Assembly: GCA_951813545.1 (NCBI GenBank)
Contig: OX638352.1
Location: forward strand, 1,550,001 to 1,614,000
Source: an uncultured Poribacteria bacterium
GTDB taxonomy: Bacteria > Poribacteria > WGA-4E > WGA-3G
Length of the DNA: 64,000 nucleotides
Direction: 5' to 3'
Below the pieces are notes generated by a model. It ran no database searches, was not told where the DNA came from, and saw only the letters and a list, made by a program, of their open reading frames with translations. Each line of letters opens with the position of its first letter. Position 1 is the stretch's first letter. Both the position numbers and the translations under genes were made by a program. Of this stretch, positions 8,764-17,912 are shown one piece after another.

Positions 8764-9678
8764 CTATAGACCCGTGAGAAGTGTCGGATATGGAAACCCT
8801 GCATCGACGAACGGCGTATCAGCGAACGGTTCATAATAGACTGTGCCCACCTGTTTGGTAATCAGTGCCTGATCAGCAGCATCTATAATGACATTCGCTA
8901 TTTCGGTAGCATCTGAATTCCCCCACCAATTGTCGGTTACCCTCAGATCAAACTTTACATTCAAACGGAGTGCGAAGATATTCGCGTTCAGGTTATTGTT
9001 TCGAATGATAGACTGAACATTTTCACAGAAGATTCCAGTCTCATTTTTGGCAATATTGTTTTTTTCAATCTTTGGACGTGTTTGGCGTCCGATCGTGCTG
9101 ATCCCGATGTGATTGTCAAGAATATCGTTGTGCTGGATGCGAGCGTCGCTACCGTCTAAAGCAATAGCGGTTTTATTGAGACGAAGCGTGCATTCTGCGA
9201 CAGTCGGTGATGTTGTTTTGATGTCGAGTGCGACCGTGGCATGTTCTATAACTGCTCCTCTGACAAAACTCTCTAAACCGTGTGTGTGGTCGAAAAGTAT
9301 ACCGTTCCAATCGCCGGGTGCTGGTCCGATATTATCCGATGTGAGATGCACAAGTTGTGTCACTTGGTCTTGATCCAAAGGCGTTCCAAGCTTTAGGACA
9401 CCTCTCACCGTAATACGCGCATCTCGCCCAAATTTAACAGCCGTGCCGGGAGGGATGTTGAGGGTTATCTCCTGTGGAACTACCAACGTGCCACGCACAA
9501 TATAAGTCTTCTCAGGCTCCCACGCTTCATCTCCAGCTAACTGATAGCTTTCAAGTACAATCTCGGAACTTTCTTCGGGTGTTACAGGGTTAGATGTCTC
9601 TTGGGTCGTACAACCTAGACCGATCACTAAACTCAAGTAGCAAATTAACAGACAGTTTTTTAAGTATCGAATTTTCAT
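8764..9678 (-). CDS. beta-helix (NosD/CASH-like) lipoprotein
   Basis: The 304 residues open with a hydrophobic signal segment ending IGLGCTTQ, a plausible lipobox with Cys23. The body has parallel right-handed beta-helix coils (AVIEHATVALDIKTTSPTV, CTLRLNKTAIALDGSDARI, NDILDNHIGISTIGRQ, NNIAKNETGIFCENVQ), as in NosD or pectate-lyase-like CASH proteins. Near residue 70 the segment IPPGTAVKFGRDARITVRG matches the usual lead-in of these helices. It is probably an outer-membrane or periplasmic carbohydrate-binding protein. No catalytic residues are obvious. The downstream gap 9679-9814 shows no gene. Confidence 0.75.
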   Translation of the reverse strand: MKIRYLKNCLLICYLSLVIGLGCTTQETSNPVTPEESSEIVLESYQLAGDEAWEPEKTYIVRGTLVVPQEITLNIPPGTAVKFGRDARITVRGVLKLGTPLDQDQVTQLVHLTSDNIGPAPGDWNGILFDHTHGLESFVRGAVIEHATVALDIKTTSPTVAECTLRLNKTAIALDGSDARIQHNDILDNHIGISTIGRQTRPKIEKNNIAKNETGIFCENVQSIIRNNNLNANIFALRLNVKFDLRVTDNWWGNSDATEIANVIIDAADQALITKQVGTVYYEPFADTPFVDAGFPYPTLLTGL

Positions 9679-9814
9679 TTTTCGTATGTGCTATTCCAGT
9701 TATGCCGTTCCAACCGCTTGATTGTAATAAAACGCTATTTTGAAGTGTTTGTTGCAACTCACGGAAATTTTCATCAAAAATTGAGATGAGAACGTTGATC
9801 TTAATAATAACGCC

Positions 9815-12379
9815 TTAGAGTCTTGGATCAACTGCTTCACTTTCGAGTGCCAGAATTCCGAAAACACACTCATGAACATGAGATAACGGTTCACAACGAA
9901 CGAAACGCTCAAGTGCCTCAACACCCAATGCAAATTCTCGAAGTGCAAGGGAACGTTTGTGAGAGAGTCCACGGGAACGAAGACGTTCTAAGTTTTGAGG
10001 CAATGTATATTCAGGTCCATAGATGATCCGCAGGTATTCACGACCTCGGCACTTTACAGCGGGTTGGACCAATCCTCGCTTGCCTTGAACGATAAAATCC
10101 AAAGGCTTGATGACTATGCCCTCACCACCATCCTCAGTGAGTTCTTCCCATCGACGAATTGCTTCAGTTTGGCTTGTGTCGTCAGTCACATCAACCACCC
10201 CGTAGTGGGTTGCGAACAACAGGGTGTCTTCAGAATTTTGACAGAGTTTGCTAAGCGTTTCCATGTGCCACAGATGATTCTTGTCGAAGTACACCGCACC
10301 TTCTGTCGCGAGCAGGTGGAATGGAGCGAGTTTTAGATCTGCAACAGATTGGACTTGCCAGCAGTATTGCTGATAAGCCTTGACATATTCAGTCACTGCC
10401 TCTGCCCGTTGACGATAATCATCTAATATATGGCTCACGTCAACGCCTTGTTCGGCAGTGGTTTCTAGGGAGGCAATCGCTTCTCCCAAAGCGACACGAG
10501 CCGAGGTCCCTACTGGGGCATATTGTTGCCGTAATAACTCCTGAGCCTTAACCGACCAAGGCATTAACTCACAATCAAGACAGATCCAATCCGTACTGAA
10601 GACTTCCCAATAATTGACTTTGTCTATTGCCGCTTTCACCTGTCTCAACAGTTCGGTTTCAACCGTAGCATCGTCAAAGAAACGTCTACCGGTCCGTGTG
10701 TAACAGATGCCAAGCGTATCGTCTGCGACACCAAATCGTCTTTTTGCGGTTTCTGGATCTCGGCAAACGATAACAACAGTGCGTGATCCCATGTGTTTTT
10801 CTTCCCAGATGACATTGGAGACACCCTGTTTGCGATAATACGTGAACCCTTCTGTTGGATGTTCAAGCAAACCGGGGATGTTTGTCGTTTCGGTTGGAGA
10901 CATTGTCGGTGGAAGGTATATAAGCCATTTTGGATCTACAGCGAAACGGCTGATTACCTCCAGCGCAGTTATCGTATTTTCTTCACGGATTGTTACATTA
11001 TGATGTAATCGCGTGCTGATAACACGCCTTCCCCGCACATCATCAATGTCTAAGATATCATCATACCCCTGCGTTTTGACAGAAGGTAGTTCGTTCACTT
11101 CATCAGGCAGCGGCTTCGTCGGTTCGTAATATGTCTGGCGTGCGGGTACAGAAACGAGTTCCTTTTCAGGGTATCGCAACGCTGTCAGTTTACCACCAAA
11201 AACACATCCGGTATCAATGTTGATTGTTCGGTTTACCCATTTCGGTTCGGCGACTGGCGTGTGTCCGTAGACAACCATCCCAGGACCGCGATACTCGTCA
11301 GCCCAATCGACCCGAATCGGTAAACCGAAGTCATCGGTTTCCCCAGTGGTTTCTCCATACAGTGCGAATTCTCGCACGCGTCCCGACGCTCTGCCTTGCA
11401 ATTCCGCCCTCATTCCAGCATGCGCGACGACCAACTTTCCGTTATCAAGGACGTAGTGGCTCACCAAGTCATTTAGGAATTCTGCGATTTGCGTCTTGAA
11501 TTCGGTTGATTCTTGCTCCAATTGAGAGAGCGATTCCGCCAACCCGTGTGTTGGATTCACATTTTTGCCGCGAAGCGCACGAACCAGTTTTACGTCATGA
11601 TTCCCCGGCACGCAGATAGCCGCCCCAGTTTTTTGCATCCCCATGACCAAGCGTAACACTTCGGTGACCTTTGGACCTCGGTCAACAAAATCTCCGACAA
11701 AAATCGCTTTCCTACCTTGTGAAGGCTGAACAACGGTTTCACCGTTTGGCTGCGTTGAGATTTCATAACCGAGTTCCTCGAGCAATTCAACAAGTTCATC
11801 AAAACAACCGTGAATATCACCAATGATGTCAAATGGTCCCTGTTCATCTGTGCGATTTACCCACAACGGCTGTCGTTCCACTTGAACAGTCTCAACGTCT
11901 TCCGGTGTGGACATCACATAGAGGAAGTTCCGAAAACCTTCGCGTTTGAGTCCGCGCAGTGAGCGACGAAGTTGTTGGCTCTGCTGACGGACGACATGCG
12001 ATTTGAAATTGCGGTCAGGACGCACCTCATTTCTCTCCTGACAGAGCTTTGCTGGCATGTTAAACACAATGGCAACGGTTAAGTAGTGGTATTCGCGCGC
12101 CAGTGCCACTAAAGGTTTCCGTGCTTCCACCTGCACATTCGTTGCATCAATGACCGTTACTTTCCCAGCAGCAAGTCGCTTCGCAGCGATGAAACGCAGC
12201 ACCTCAAATGCATCGTTCGTTGCCGTTTGGTCGGTCTCATCGTCTGAAACAAGCCCTCGGCAGAAATCCGATGAAAGAACCTCGGTTGGTTTAAAATGCT
12301 TACGTGCAAAGGTGGATTTGCCTGAGCCTGAGGGTCCAATGAGGAGAATAAGTGAGGGTTCAGGAATCTTTATAATCAT
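9815..12379 (-). CDS. pnkp: polynucleotide kinase-phosphatase-ligase, RNA repair (Pnkp)
   Basis: The 854-residue protein has the three-module bacterial Pnkp architecture. The 5'-kinase has P-loop GPSGSGKST at 15-23. The metallophosphatase has GDIHGCFDELVELL, GDFVDRGP and GNHDVKLVRAL. The C-terminal adenylyltransferase/ligase has the lysine-nucleotidyl motif EEKHMGSR and, downstream, GEGIVIKP. Length and order match the characterised Clostridium thermocellum enzyme (about 870 residues). Family knowledge: with Hen1 it repairs RNAs cut by ribotoxins, healing 2',3'-phosphate and 5'-OH ends and sealing them. It lies 48 bases downstream of hen1 on the same strand, so they form one operon. All motif residues appear intact. 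Confidence 0.95.
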   Translation of the reverse strand: MIIKIPEPSLILLIGPSGSGKSTFARKHFKPTEVLSSDFCRGLVSDDETDQTATNDAFEVLRFIAAKRLAAGKVTVIDATNVQVEARKPLVALAREYHYLTVAIVFNMPAKLCQERNEVRPDRNFKSHVVRQQSQQLRRSLRGLKREGFRNFLYVMSTPEDVETVQVERQPLWVNRTDEQGPFDIIGDIHGCFDELVELLEELGYEISTQPNGETVVQPSQGRKAIFVGDFVDRGPKVTEVLRLVMGMQKTGAAICVPGNHDVKLVRALRGKNVNPTHGLAESLSQLEQESTEFKTQIAEFLNDLVSHYVLDNGKLVVAHAGMRAELQGRASGRVREFALYGETTGETDDFGLPIRVDWADEYRGPGMVVYGHTPVAEPKWVNRTINIDTGCVFGGKLTALRYPEKELVSVPARQTYYEPTKPLPDEVNELPSVKTQGYDDILDIDDVRGRRVISTRLHHNVTIREENTITALEVISRFAVDPKWLIYLPPTMSPTETTNIPGLLEHPTEGFTYYRKQGVSNVIWEEKHMGSRTVVIVCRDPETAKRRFGVADDTLGICYTRTGRRFFDDATVETELLRQVKAAIDKVNYWEVFSTDWICLDCELMPWSVKAQELLRQQYAPVGTSARVALGEAIASLETTAEQGVDVSHILDDYRQRAEAVTEYVKAYQQYCWQVQSVADLKLAPFHLLATEGAVYFDKNHLWHMETLSKLCQNSEDTLLFATHYGVVDVTDDTSQTEAIRRWEELTEDGGEGIVIKPLDFIVQGKRGLVQPAVKCRGREYLRIIYGPEYTLPQNLERLRSRGLSHKRSLALREFALGVEALERFVRCEPLSHVHECVFGILALESEAVDPRL

Positions 12380-12427
12380 TATCAGAAGTCTTTATTTTTC
12401 CTCTTACTGCGATAAATACCTATCTTT

Positions 12428-13846
12428 TCATGTCGTCCGCGCTTCGCGATCTCCTCGGGTAAAGACAGCCATCTGCGTCGGCGATCCAACGTCTTCAGCC
12501 TCTGGTCCTATCGGGTGAAATACAACGGTGTAATCGAAGCGTTTAGCAACACCTACCGCCCAAGATTGAAATTCGTCTCGTGTCCACTCAAAACGGTGGT
12601 CTTTATGTCGAAAGCGTCCAGCCTGCAGGTTCTCAAATTTCACGTTGTATTCGATGTTCGGAGTTGTCAACACAACTGTCCGAGGGCAGGCAAACTCAAA
12701 AAGGCCCCGCTCAAAAGCCGCAAGTCGTGGTAAATCTAAGTGTTCAATTACTTCTATAACCGCAGCCCCATCGTATCCAACCAAGCGTTTATCTCGGTAA
12801 CTCAAGGACCCTTGGAACAGGCAAAGCCGTTGCTTCTGCTTCTCTGTTAACCTATCGTAATTGAGTCGCTCTTGCGCGATCCGTAGTGCATGATGTGAAA
12901 CGTCCATTCCGACGATCTTTTCAAACTGTTTTTCAGCCAATAACTTTCGGAGAAGTTTTCCCTCACCGCATCCCAAATCGAGAACGCGTCTCGCACCACA
13001 CTGTTTGAGAACCTCAGTGACCGTAGCTAAACGGATCTCATTCAGACCGATCCATTTTTCAACCTGCTCTTCTTCTTGCGCTTGAACCGTCTCGTCAGCC
13101 TCTTGGGCATCTTCTTCGCGCAATTGGGCAAGTGCCTGACGAGTCAACCGCCGTTGATGTTTCAAGTAACGACGGACAATAGATTCTTGTTCTGGATGAT
13201 CAGCGAGCCAGTCATTACTATGCTTTAACAGCTTTTCGATCTCCGCATCGCCAACCCAGTAGTGCTTTTCGTCATCAAGCACCGGCATCAAAATATAAAG
13301 ATGCGTGAGGAGTTCGCTCAAGCGACAGGTGGTTTCGAGCGTCACCGTAAAATAACGACTTTCACCCCAATCTGGGAATCGTGTATCTAATGCGTGTCGT
13401 TCTGCCTCGACTGTATAACCCAGCGGCTCGAAAAGTCGCCGCAACAATTTCTCTCCACCGCGGCACGGCAGAATGGATAATTTCACCTTTAAAGGGATCT
13501 CTGTTTCCGCGAGTTCTGGACGTTCTTTGCACTTGCCTGACAACGCACTGCTGAACACTCGCGCGATTGCTACACTCAAAAACGACGAGGCAACGTACGG
13601 ACGATCGCTGACGTATTGCGCCAACGCAAAATTTTCCGCAAATTGCCCATGAGGTCGGCGGATAAGTCCGACCGCATCAACATCAAGAAGTAGTGCCGCC
13701 GTGCACTTCTCGGTCCGCGCCTCCGGATAAAAGACATGTGCTTGACCAAACGCAAGCCCGAAGGATTGAATTCGCGCGGGGTGTTTATGCAACAGATAAC
13801 CGAGGTCTGTCGCTGGAGAATATGCGGTTGATATTGTCAATAACAT
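12428..13846 (-). CDS. hen1: 3'-terminal RNA ribose 2'-O-methyltransferase Hen1
   Basis: The 472 residues begin MLLTISTAYSPATDLGYLLHKHP, the typical bacterial Hen1 N-terminal domain that stimulates Pnkp ligase. The C-terminal half is a SAM methyltransferase (RRVLDLGCGEGKLLRKLL near residue 295) with the HEN1 metal-site elements EVIEHL and HKDHRFEWTRDEF. Family knowledge: it 2'-O-methylates the 3' end of cleaved RNA during repair, so the re-joined RNA resists a second cut. It is the first gene of the hen1-pnkp operon. An acidic, Glu/Gln-rich linker lies between the domains. Confidence 0.95.
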   Translation of the reverse strand: MLLTISTAYSPATDLGYLLHKHPARIQSFGLAFGQAHVFYPEARTEKCTAALLLDVDAVGLIRRPHGQFAENFALAQYVSDRPYVASSFLSVAIARVFSSALSGKCKERPELAETEIPLKVKLSILPCRGGEKLLRRLFEPLGYTVEAERHALDTRFPDWGESRYFTVTLETTCRLSELLTHLYILMPVLDDEKHYWVGDAEIEKLLKHSNDWLADHPEQESIVRRYLKHQRRLTRQALAQLREEDAQEADETVQAQEEEQVEKWIGLNEIRLATVTEVLKQCGARRVLDLGCGEGKLLRKLLAEKQFEKIVGMDVSHHALRIAQERLNYDRLTEKQKQRLCLFQGSLSYRDKRLVGYDGAAVIEVIEHLDLPRLAAFERGLFEFACPRTVVLTTPNIEYNVKFENLQAGRFRHKDHRFEWTRDEFQSWAVGVAKRFDYTVVFHPIGPEAEDVGSPTQMAVFTRGDREARTT

Positions 13847-14100
13847 AACAGTGGGTCAAGAAAGATGGCGAATCGAAAGCAAAATATTGTGCTATCCTAC
13901 GATAACTTGGAGGTTTCAGCAATTGAGTCCGCACATTACATTATACCTTCTTTACTAGGTTTCGTCAAGTCTTTTGCTGAGTCAATGGCTCAGCAAATTT
14001 GTTTTAAACACCCAAAAGCAGTATAATAGAATCAATCCCTCTTGCTAACATGCCGCGCTACAAAAATATGATTGAAACTTTCCACGGAGGACTTTGTGAA
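13847..14100. other. divergent intergenic region between hen1 and the TrpD2-like gene
   Basis: This roughly 250 bp gap separates the divergent hen1 and TrpD2-like genes and must hold both promoters. It is AT-rich (TTTGTTTTAAACACC, CAGTATAATAGAATC). TATAAT at about 14022-14027 is a plausible -10 box for the rightward gene. No repeat family member is evident. Confidence 0.4.
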
Positions 14101-15576
14101 ATGGCAGCTTCTGATTCTCATCCATACACACCGGTATATCCAGGTCCGAACGCTGACCTGCTTGAGGCACAAGCCCGAGTTTGCACAGGACCGCATCAGA
14201 CACGACCGTTAGGTGTAAATGCCTCGGACTTCCCTCAACCGGAACCACTTCTCGAAACGCTTCTAAAATCCATAGCGGGTGAACTACCGGAATCGGATGC
14301 TGCATCAGCAGCACAGATGGGCGCGTTCTTCGCGGCGATGACGCTCCGCGCCTATTTCCCAAACGCGACACAATGGAGTCTAGCCGAAGAAGCAGCATTT
14401 CGCAAACACCGTCCAGCACTCACAAAACAACTCCCACCTGAAATCCAATATCTCATGAACCCTGAGCGTAGCTATGTACCGGCGAATCCAACAGAGGCAA
14501 TTGTCGTGAACGCGTTGGAAAAGATTCTACGGGCAAAACATTTAAGTTACGCTGAAACCCGTGAGATGTGTGAAGCTATCCTCAGTGATGATGTCAATCC
14601 TGCCCTCAAAGGTGCTGCACTTATTGGGCAACGGATGAACCGCGAAACTTATGAAGAGGTGCGAGGTTATCTTGATGCGTTTTTCGGACCGGAAGAGGTT
14701 CAACCCATTGATGTTGCGACGCTAACGCATTTCGGGCAGCCCTACGATGGGGCAACGCGTTATTTTCGTCCGACGTTGTTTGTTGCTGCAGTACGCGCTG
14801 CACTCGGTGAAGCATCGCTCTTGCATAGCGTGGATGCAATGCCGCCGAAGAACGGTGTGACCGAAGAGGCTGTCTTGAAGGCACTCGGGGCAAACACACA
14901 ATTATCGCTCGACCAAACCGCCTCACTGATCACAAACGAATCGGTAGGGTTTGGATACGTTAGCCAACGCGAGTATTGTCCGGATGCCTACAATCTACGC
15001 GAACTGCGAGTGCACATCAAGAAACGTCCACCTTGGGCAGCGACAGAGAAGGCGCAACAATTCTTTTCAGCACGAGAAGCAAACTATATGGTCCTCGGAT
15101 ACTATCACATCGGTTATGAGAAACCACTTCTCCAATTGGCGTGGGAGAGAGGGATTGATGCCGCAGTTGCTGTGAAGGGAGAGGAAGGGACAAGTCATTA
15201 TGCGCTCCGCCTCGGAAAGCCTTCTACAAGCGATAGAATGGCAATCAACTATTCCCAAGGTTTCCGCCGGGTCAATGGTGTGCGCGAAGATTTCGCGATG
15301 GATATAGATCCAGCAAGTTACGAGTTTGACTACACTCGGAGTCCACGTCCGGAGGTTGTGAGCGCGGAGGCGTTTGCAGAAACGGGTGTGGCGGCACTCT
15401 CAGGTGAAAAAGGACATATCTACGACAGGATTCTGCTGAACACGGCAATCGTAGACTATCTGTTGGGAATTTATCCAGCACCTGAAGATGCGCTTGCACG
15501 TGTCAAGTCGGTGATGGATAACGGAAATGCCTTGAAGCATCTGCAGGCGTATGTTGCGGAGAGTCATCGGGAATAG
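14101..15576 (+). CDS. TrpD2-like protein (anthranilate phosphoribosyltransferase-like fold)
   Basis: The start is placed at ATG 14101 because GGAGGA lies 9-10 bases upstream; an earlier in-frame ATG at 14050 has no such signal. Of about 491 residues, the middle and C-terminal part resemble the glycosyltransferase-3/TrpD2 family: a helical N-domain (LSYAETREMCEAILSDDVNPALKGAALIGQRM), then HFGQPYDGATRYFRPTLFVA, LLHSVDAMPPKNGVTEEAVL and GEEGTSHYALRLGKPS. It is longer than typical TrpD (about 340). The tryptophan-enzyme signature GTGGD is not visible, so tryptophan synthesis is unlikely. TrpD2 members are nucleic-acid-binding proteins of uncertain role. The neighbouring RNA-repair operon is suggestive but not proof. 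Confidence 0.7.
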   Translation: MAASDSHPYTPVYPGPNADLLEAQARVCTGPHQTRPLGVNASDFPQPEPLLETLLKSIAGELPESDAASAAQMGAFFAAMTLRAYFPNATQWSLAEEAAFRKHRPALTKQLPPEIQYLMNPERSYVPANPTEAIVVNALEKILRAKHLSYAETREMCEAILSDDVNPALKGAALIGQRMNRETYEEVRGYLDAFFGPEEVQPIDVATLTHFGQPYDGATRYFRPTLFVAAVRAALGEASLLHSVDAMPPKNGVTEEAVLKALGANTQLSLDQTASLITNESVGFGYVSQREYCPDAYNLRELRVHIKKRPPWAATEKAQQFFSAREANYMVLGYYHIGYEKPLLQLAWERGIDAAVAVKGEEGTSHYALRLGKPSTSDRMAINYSQGFRRVNGVREDFAMDIDPASYEFDYTRSPRPEVVSAEAFAETGVAALSGEKGHIYDRILLNTAIVDYLLGIYPAPEDALARVKSVMDNGNALKHLQAYVAESHRE

Positions 15577-16375
15577 CAATTAGCAATCGGCTATCGCTAA
15601 ACAGCAGGCACTCGAAAAATGTAAAAGCGCGTCTTTAGCGTTGTGAAACATTTCACGCTTTTCTGGCTTAATGAAACACCATAAATTTCAAGAAAATAGG
15701 TCGTTGAGACACGGAATTTTCCGTTGTTTTCTGCGAAACAAATTCTTGCCCTGAATTGCCCTGAATTGCCCTAGTTTTGAGAAGCAGAAATTGGCAAAAG
15801 AGGGGTGAATGTAGGTGGTGCCTAACGTCAATCGAAATATGAGGAAAGGCAATTCTTGCCTCAAGGGCAAGAATTTGAGATGTATTGGAGAAGACAAATT
15901 GTGCGCGTTCGGTGTAAGTTTTAAAGGCAGAAAAAGGGTTTCATAAATTGGGGATGTTGCCCTAAAAAAATGGAAAAGCGATCAGGCGAATTAACCTTTA
16001 AAATAGCCTATAATATCATTCTGTTAATTAATTTGTATAAAATCCGAAAATACGTTAACCCCCTTATCAGGGGGTAAGAGATACGAAAGAGATCGGGTTA
16101 AAAACCTCTCCCCCAGTAAGCACACCTACATGCCTGACAGATGCCGCCCCTACGGGGCTTAGGAATTTTAGGACAACCGATTCTATAGAGATGTCGCCCC
16201 TACGGGGCTGCTGTAAATTTTCTGAAAACCGCATTTATATCATCTACAGTGTATCTCATCAATATTTCGAGAGTATTGCTCAATACCAATTTTGCTGTGG
16301 AAAAAACCCCCTAAATCCCCTTATCAGGGACTTGGACTATATTCCTCTGATAAAGGGTTGAAACGACCCCTACCT
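15577..16375. repeat. intergenic repeat cluster, no gene
   Basis: No supported gene. The gap holds a GAATTGCCCT triplication near 15753-15773 and an inverted pair (AATTCTTGCC...GGCAAGAATT) near 15850. A CCCCCTTATCAGGGGG palindrome lies near 16060, and two copies of the ATGCCGCCCCTACGGGGCT repeat at 16141-16159 and 16191-16209. A stretch from about 16244 to 16360 is shared with 21148-21265 (CTACAGTGTATCTCAT ... CCTCTGATAAAGGG). Confidence 0.75.
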
Positions 16376-17518
16376 TTAAATGTAGCCTGTTGAGCCATCG
16401 GGACGGATGGGACTGGTGCGTTGCCAGTGGATGTATTCATTGTCCGTGATTGCAGATTCATTGATCTCTACACCTAAACCGGGACGATCGCGCAATTCCA
16501 AATATCCATCTTTCGGTAGATACGGTTCATCTACCCACGCGTTCCATTCAGTTTCAGTAGGCAGGAGATACTCAAGGATTTTGAAATTCGCTGTTGCGGC
16601 GGCGAAGTGAACATTAACAGCCGTTGCAAGCGGTCCCATCGGGTTGTGGGGCGCGACACTGACATAATGCGCTTCGGCGATCGCGGCGATTTTCCGCATC
16701 TCCAGTAATCCACCACAGACACAAACGTCCGGTTGAATGATGTCGGCACCTTGCGCTGCGATGAGATCCAGAAACTCGAAACGTGTATAGAGGGATTCCC
16801 CTGTCGCAAGCGGCACTTGCATCTGGGCACGTAGGCGCGCCCATGCAGGCATGTGCTCAGGTCGTAGCGGTTCCTCGTAGAAATACGGATCGTAGGGGGC
16901 AAGCGCGTTTGCGAGTTGAAGTGCGCGAATCGGCTCGAAGATTTTGGCGTGCGGATCGAAGGCGAATTCCCAATCTGTTGGCGTATTATTCCGAATTTGC
17001 TCAAAATAGGTGGCGGCAGCATCACAGACACGTCCCCATCGATCTGCATCGGGATTGAGCTGGTAAGGACTCGTCTTGAAAGCGGTGAATCCCCACTCTT
17101 CGTGAAGTTTGTGTGCCTGATCGGCGGCTTCGATACCGTCCCTGCCACCGATACCACGATAGATGCGGATGCGGTCGCGAGCATGTCCACCGAGAAGCAT
17201 ATAAACCGGCAAACCCGCCGCCTTTCCACTAATGTCCCAGAGCGCGTGATCAACGGCAGAAATAACAGCAAGTCCGGCACCCCCCGGTGGGAAACGGAAC
17301 TGCTGATGTAGTTTCATCATGATATACTCAATCCGCCGCGGATCATCACCTTGAATCATCTCGAAAATGTAGTCGGCAATCGGTTCAACAGAGAGGTCGG
17401 GGCCCGTGGAGTAGGCTTCACCCCATCCGTAGAGTCCTTCGTCCGTCTCGACTTTGATGAGGCCGCGGGGTCGGTTCCCAAAACGTGCCATAAAGGTTTT
17501 GATAGCAGTAATCTTCAT
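16376..17518 (-). CDS. mandelate racemase/muconate lactonizing enzyme family protein (galactonate dehydratase-like)
   Basis: The 380 residues show the two-domain enolase-superfamily layout. An N-terminal capping domain (MKITAIKTFMARFGNRPRG) is followed by a barrel with TAFKTSPYQLNP, the metal ligands in WEFAFDPHA (Asp), YFYEEPLRPE (Glu) and PLATGES (Glu), the catalytic His in SVAPHNPMGPL and the later Glu in FKILEY. This arrangement resembles the D-galactonate dehydratase and related sugar-acid dehydratases that abstract an alpha-proton from a carboxylate. The substrate is not certain. It is alone on its strand between repeat-rich gaps, and its start has a weak ribosome-binding site. Confidence 0.87.
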   Translation of the reverse strand: MKITAIKTFMARFGNRPRGLIKVETDEGLYGWGEAYSTGPDLSVEPIADYIFEMIQGDDPRRIEYIMMKLHQQFRFPPGGAGLAVISAVDHALWDISGKAAGLPVYMLLGGHARDRIRIYRGIGGRDGIEAADQAHKLHEEWGFTAFKTSPYQLNPDADRWGRVCDAAATYFEQIRNNTPTDWEFAFDPHAKIFEPIRALQLANALAPYDPYFYEEPLRPEHMPAWARLRAQMQVPLATGESLYTRFEFLDLIAAQGADIIQPDVCVCGGLLEMRKIAAIAEAHYVSVAPHNPMGPLATAVNVHFAAATANFKILEYLLPTETEWNAWVDEPYLPKDGYLELRDRPGLGVEINESAITDNEYIHWQRTSPIRPDGSTGYI

Positions 17519-17635
17519 GTTTTTAACTATGGACCTCCGTTCTGCCCTCCACTTCGTTTCGGGCAGGTTTCTGGTTAAGTCGCATGGGCTTTGGCAGTTA
17601 TGCGAGGTATAATAAAACCAAAAAATAAGCGTCTT

Positions 17636-17860
17636 GTAGGTTGGGTTGAACAGGAATCAAGTAAAACGTCGATAGAAAAGATACCTATCAAGTTCAGTAA
17701 AAAACCTGAAGTCACCAAAAAATGAGTGAAACCCAACACTTTTTACGCTCAACATAACGGTTTTTGTTGGGTTTCGCTATATCTCTCTATACCAACGATT
17801 CATGGAAAGCCGTAACTTCCTGTATAAACACAAGGATCTTTACCGCTCAACCCAACCTAC
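17636..17860. mobile_element. MITE-like repeat, GTAGGTTGGGTTGA ends (copy 1)
   Basis: The 225 bp segment has inverted ends GTAGGTTGGGTTGAAC and CGCTCAACCCAACCTAC and an internal AAACCCAACA...TTGGGTTTCGC pair. Homologous copies are at 27786-28008 and 57538-57780. It is non-coding. Confidence 0.75.
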
Positions 17861-17912
17861 GGAAAACTGCTCTTTGCTGATGGCTACTACGCCGAAGGCT
17901 GATGGCTGTTTT

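Noticed and set aside
9700..9972. 90-residue minus-strand ORF overlapping the end of pnkp
   Set aside because: It overlaps the pnkp 3' end in another frame and has no recognisable features.
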